Shown: one piece after another, positions 5,617-5,944 of the stretch
Position numbering within the stretch: position 1 is the stretch's first letter
How the letters are laid out: each line of letters opens with the position of its first letter
Assembly (NCBI GenBank): GCA_034408745.1
Contig: JAWXCM010000238.1
Coordinates: 1 to 5,944 of the forward strand
Direction: 5' to 3'
DNA from: JAWXCM01 sp034408745
GTDB taxonomy: Bacteria > Acidobacteriota > Terriglobia > Bryobacterales > Bryobacteraceae
DNA length: 5,944 bases
Program-made: the position numbers and the translations under genes
Notes under the pieces: model-generated
Databases searched by the model: none
The model's input: only the letters and a program-made list of their open reading frames with translations
Told to the model about the DNA's origin: nothing

Positions 5617-5944
5617 ATGACACGATCACTGTTTGTCACCGGCGCCGGGGGATATCTTGGCCGGCGCGTGCTTGCACTGGCCGATCCAATGCACGACGGA
5701 AGGATTGTATGCCTGAGCCGGTCCGGCCAACCGGCCGCTAACGCTTCCGAGACAATCGGCGGCGATCTTCTCGATGGCGAATCCTACGCCTCCGCCCTCA
5801 AAACCCTGCGAAACGGTGCTGCATCTGGCGGCGGCGACCGGTAAGAATCCGCCCGCCGAATACTTCCGCGTCAACCGGGAAGGCACGCGTATCCTACTGG
5901 ACCAATGCCATAAGGCCGGGGTGAAGCGAATTCTTCATGTCAGC
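5617..5944 (+). CDS. NAD(P)-dependent epimerase/dehydratase, 5' part, with apparent frameshift
   Basis: Start of an extended short-chain dehydrogenase (nucleotide-sugar epimerase type), cut by the window edge. The first frame gives MTRSLFVTGAGGYLGRRVLA with the Rossmann motif TGxxGxxG, then GGDLLDGESYASALKT. That frame would end at a TAA at 5842-5844. The family sequence continues in the next frame from 5807: CETVLHLAAATGKNPPAEY, then FRVNREGTRILLDQC and GVKRILHVS at the window end. ALKT-CETVLHLAA matches the expected D-x-V-x-HLAA strand without a gap. The change is therefore one extra base in the CCC at 5804-5806, either a mutation or a sequencing/assembly error. Both halves are well conserved, so if it is a mutation it is recent. 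Substrate cannot be told from this part. No good ribosome binding site precedes the ATG; 5617 is chosen because the Rossmann strand begins directly after it. Confidence 0.8.

Noticed and set aside
5417..5629. 70-codon minus-strand frame (contains NRSGYYYEVLSFG)
   Set aside because: Not recognised, overlaps the epimerase start, and no convincing start signal; could be decayed sequence but nothing supports a gene.
5800..5812. Programmed ribosomal frameshift in the epimerase
   Set aside because: The shift needed is +1 at ACC CTG; there is no slippery heptamer, rare stop context or stimulator, and the family is not known to use one.

Overview
The window looks like a piece of an Acidobacteria chromosome, most likely Bryobacter/Solibacter-like. 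This is inferred from gene content: a winged-helix regulator fused to a TolB/PD40-type propeller, a PEP-CTERM secreted protein of the DVUA0089 type, a secreted DNRLRE/collagen-like protein, and GC-rich coding sequence. No rRNA or tRNA gene was seen to confirm this.

Layout. Positions 111-2258 (minus) hold a 715-residue membrane-anchored one-component regulator: cytoplasmic OmpR/PhoB-type winged helix, one membrane span, and a predicted periplasmic beta-propeller. A 192-base divergent intergenic region follows. It carries an extended -10 promoter for the regulator and a tandem 9-bp repeat that could be an operator. Reading away from it on the plus strand are two exported proteins with overlapping or abutting ends, probably co-transcribed: 2451-3344 (DNRLRE domain, eight Gly-X-Y collagen triplets, four-cysteine C-terminal domain) and 3353-3994 (DVUA0089-like protein with a PEP-CTERM anchor). 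The simplest reading is that the regulator senses something at or beyond the membrane and controls itself and/or this surface-protein pair; this is inference from position.

From about 3985 to 5306 the content changes to accessory, partly broken material. An antisense ParE/RelE-toxin C-terminal fragment overlaps the end of the PEP-CTERM gene. About 320 bases with no recognisable gene come next, then an intact-looking LexA-like (S24) autoprotease domain without any DNA-binding domain (4434-5027), then the C-terminal two thirds of a DUF5615-type PIN-like toxin (5097-5306). The last two lie in one reading frame interrupted by a single TAG. This looks like the residue of toxin-antitoxin or defence modules. 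About 310 bases without a recognisable gene follow, and the window ends in the 5' part of an NAD-dependent epimerase/dehydratase gene (5617 to the edge) that carries an apparent one-base insertion near 5804-5806.

No CRISPR array, tRNA, rRNA or complete insertion sequence was seen. No complete new system can be claimed. The best leads are the regulator/surface-protein divergon and the orphan S24 protease between two toxin remnants.
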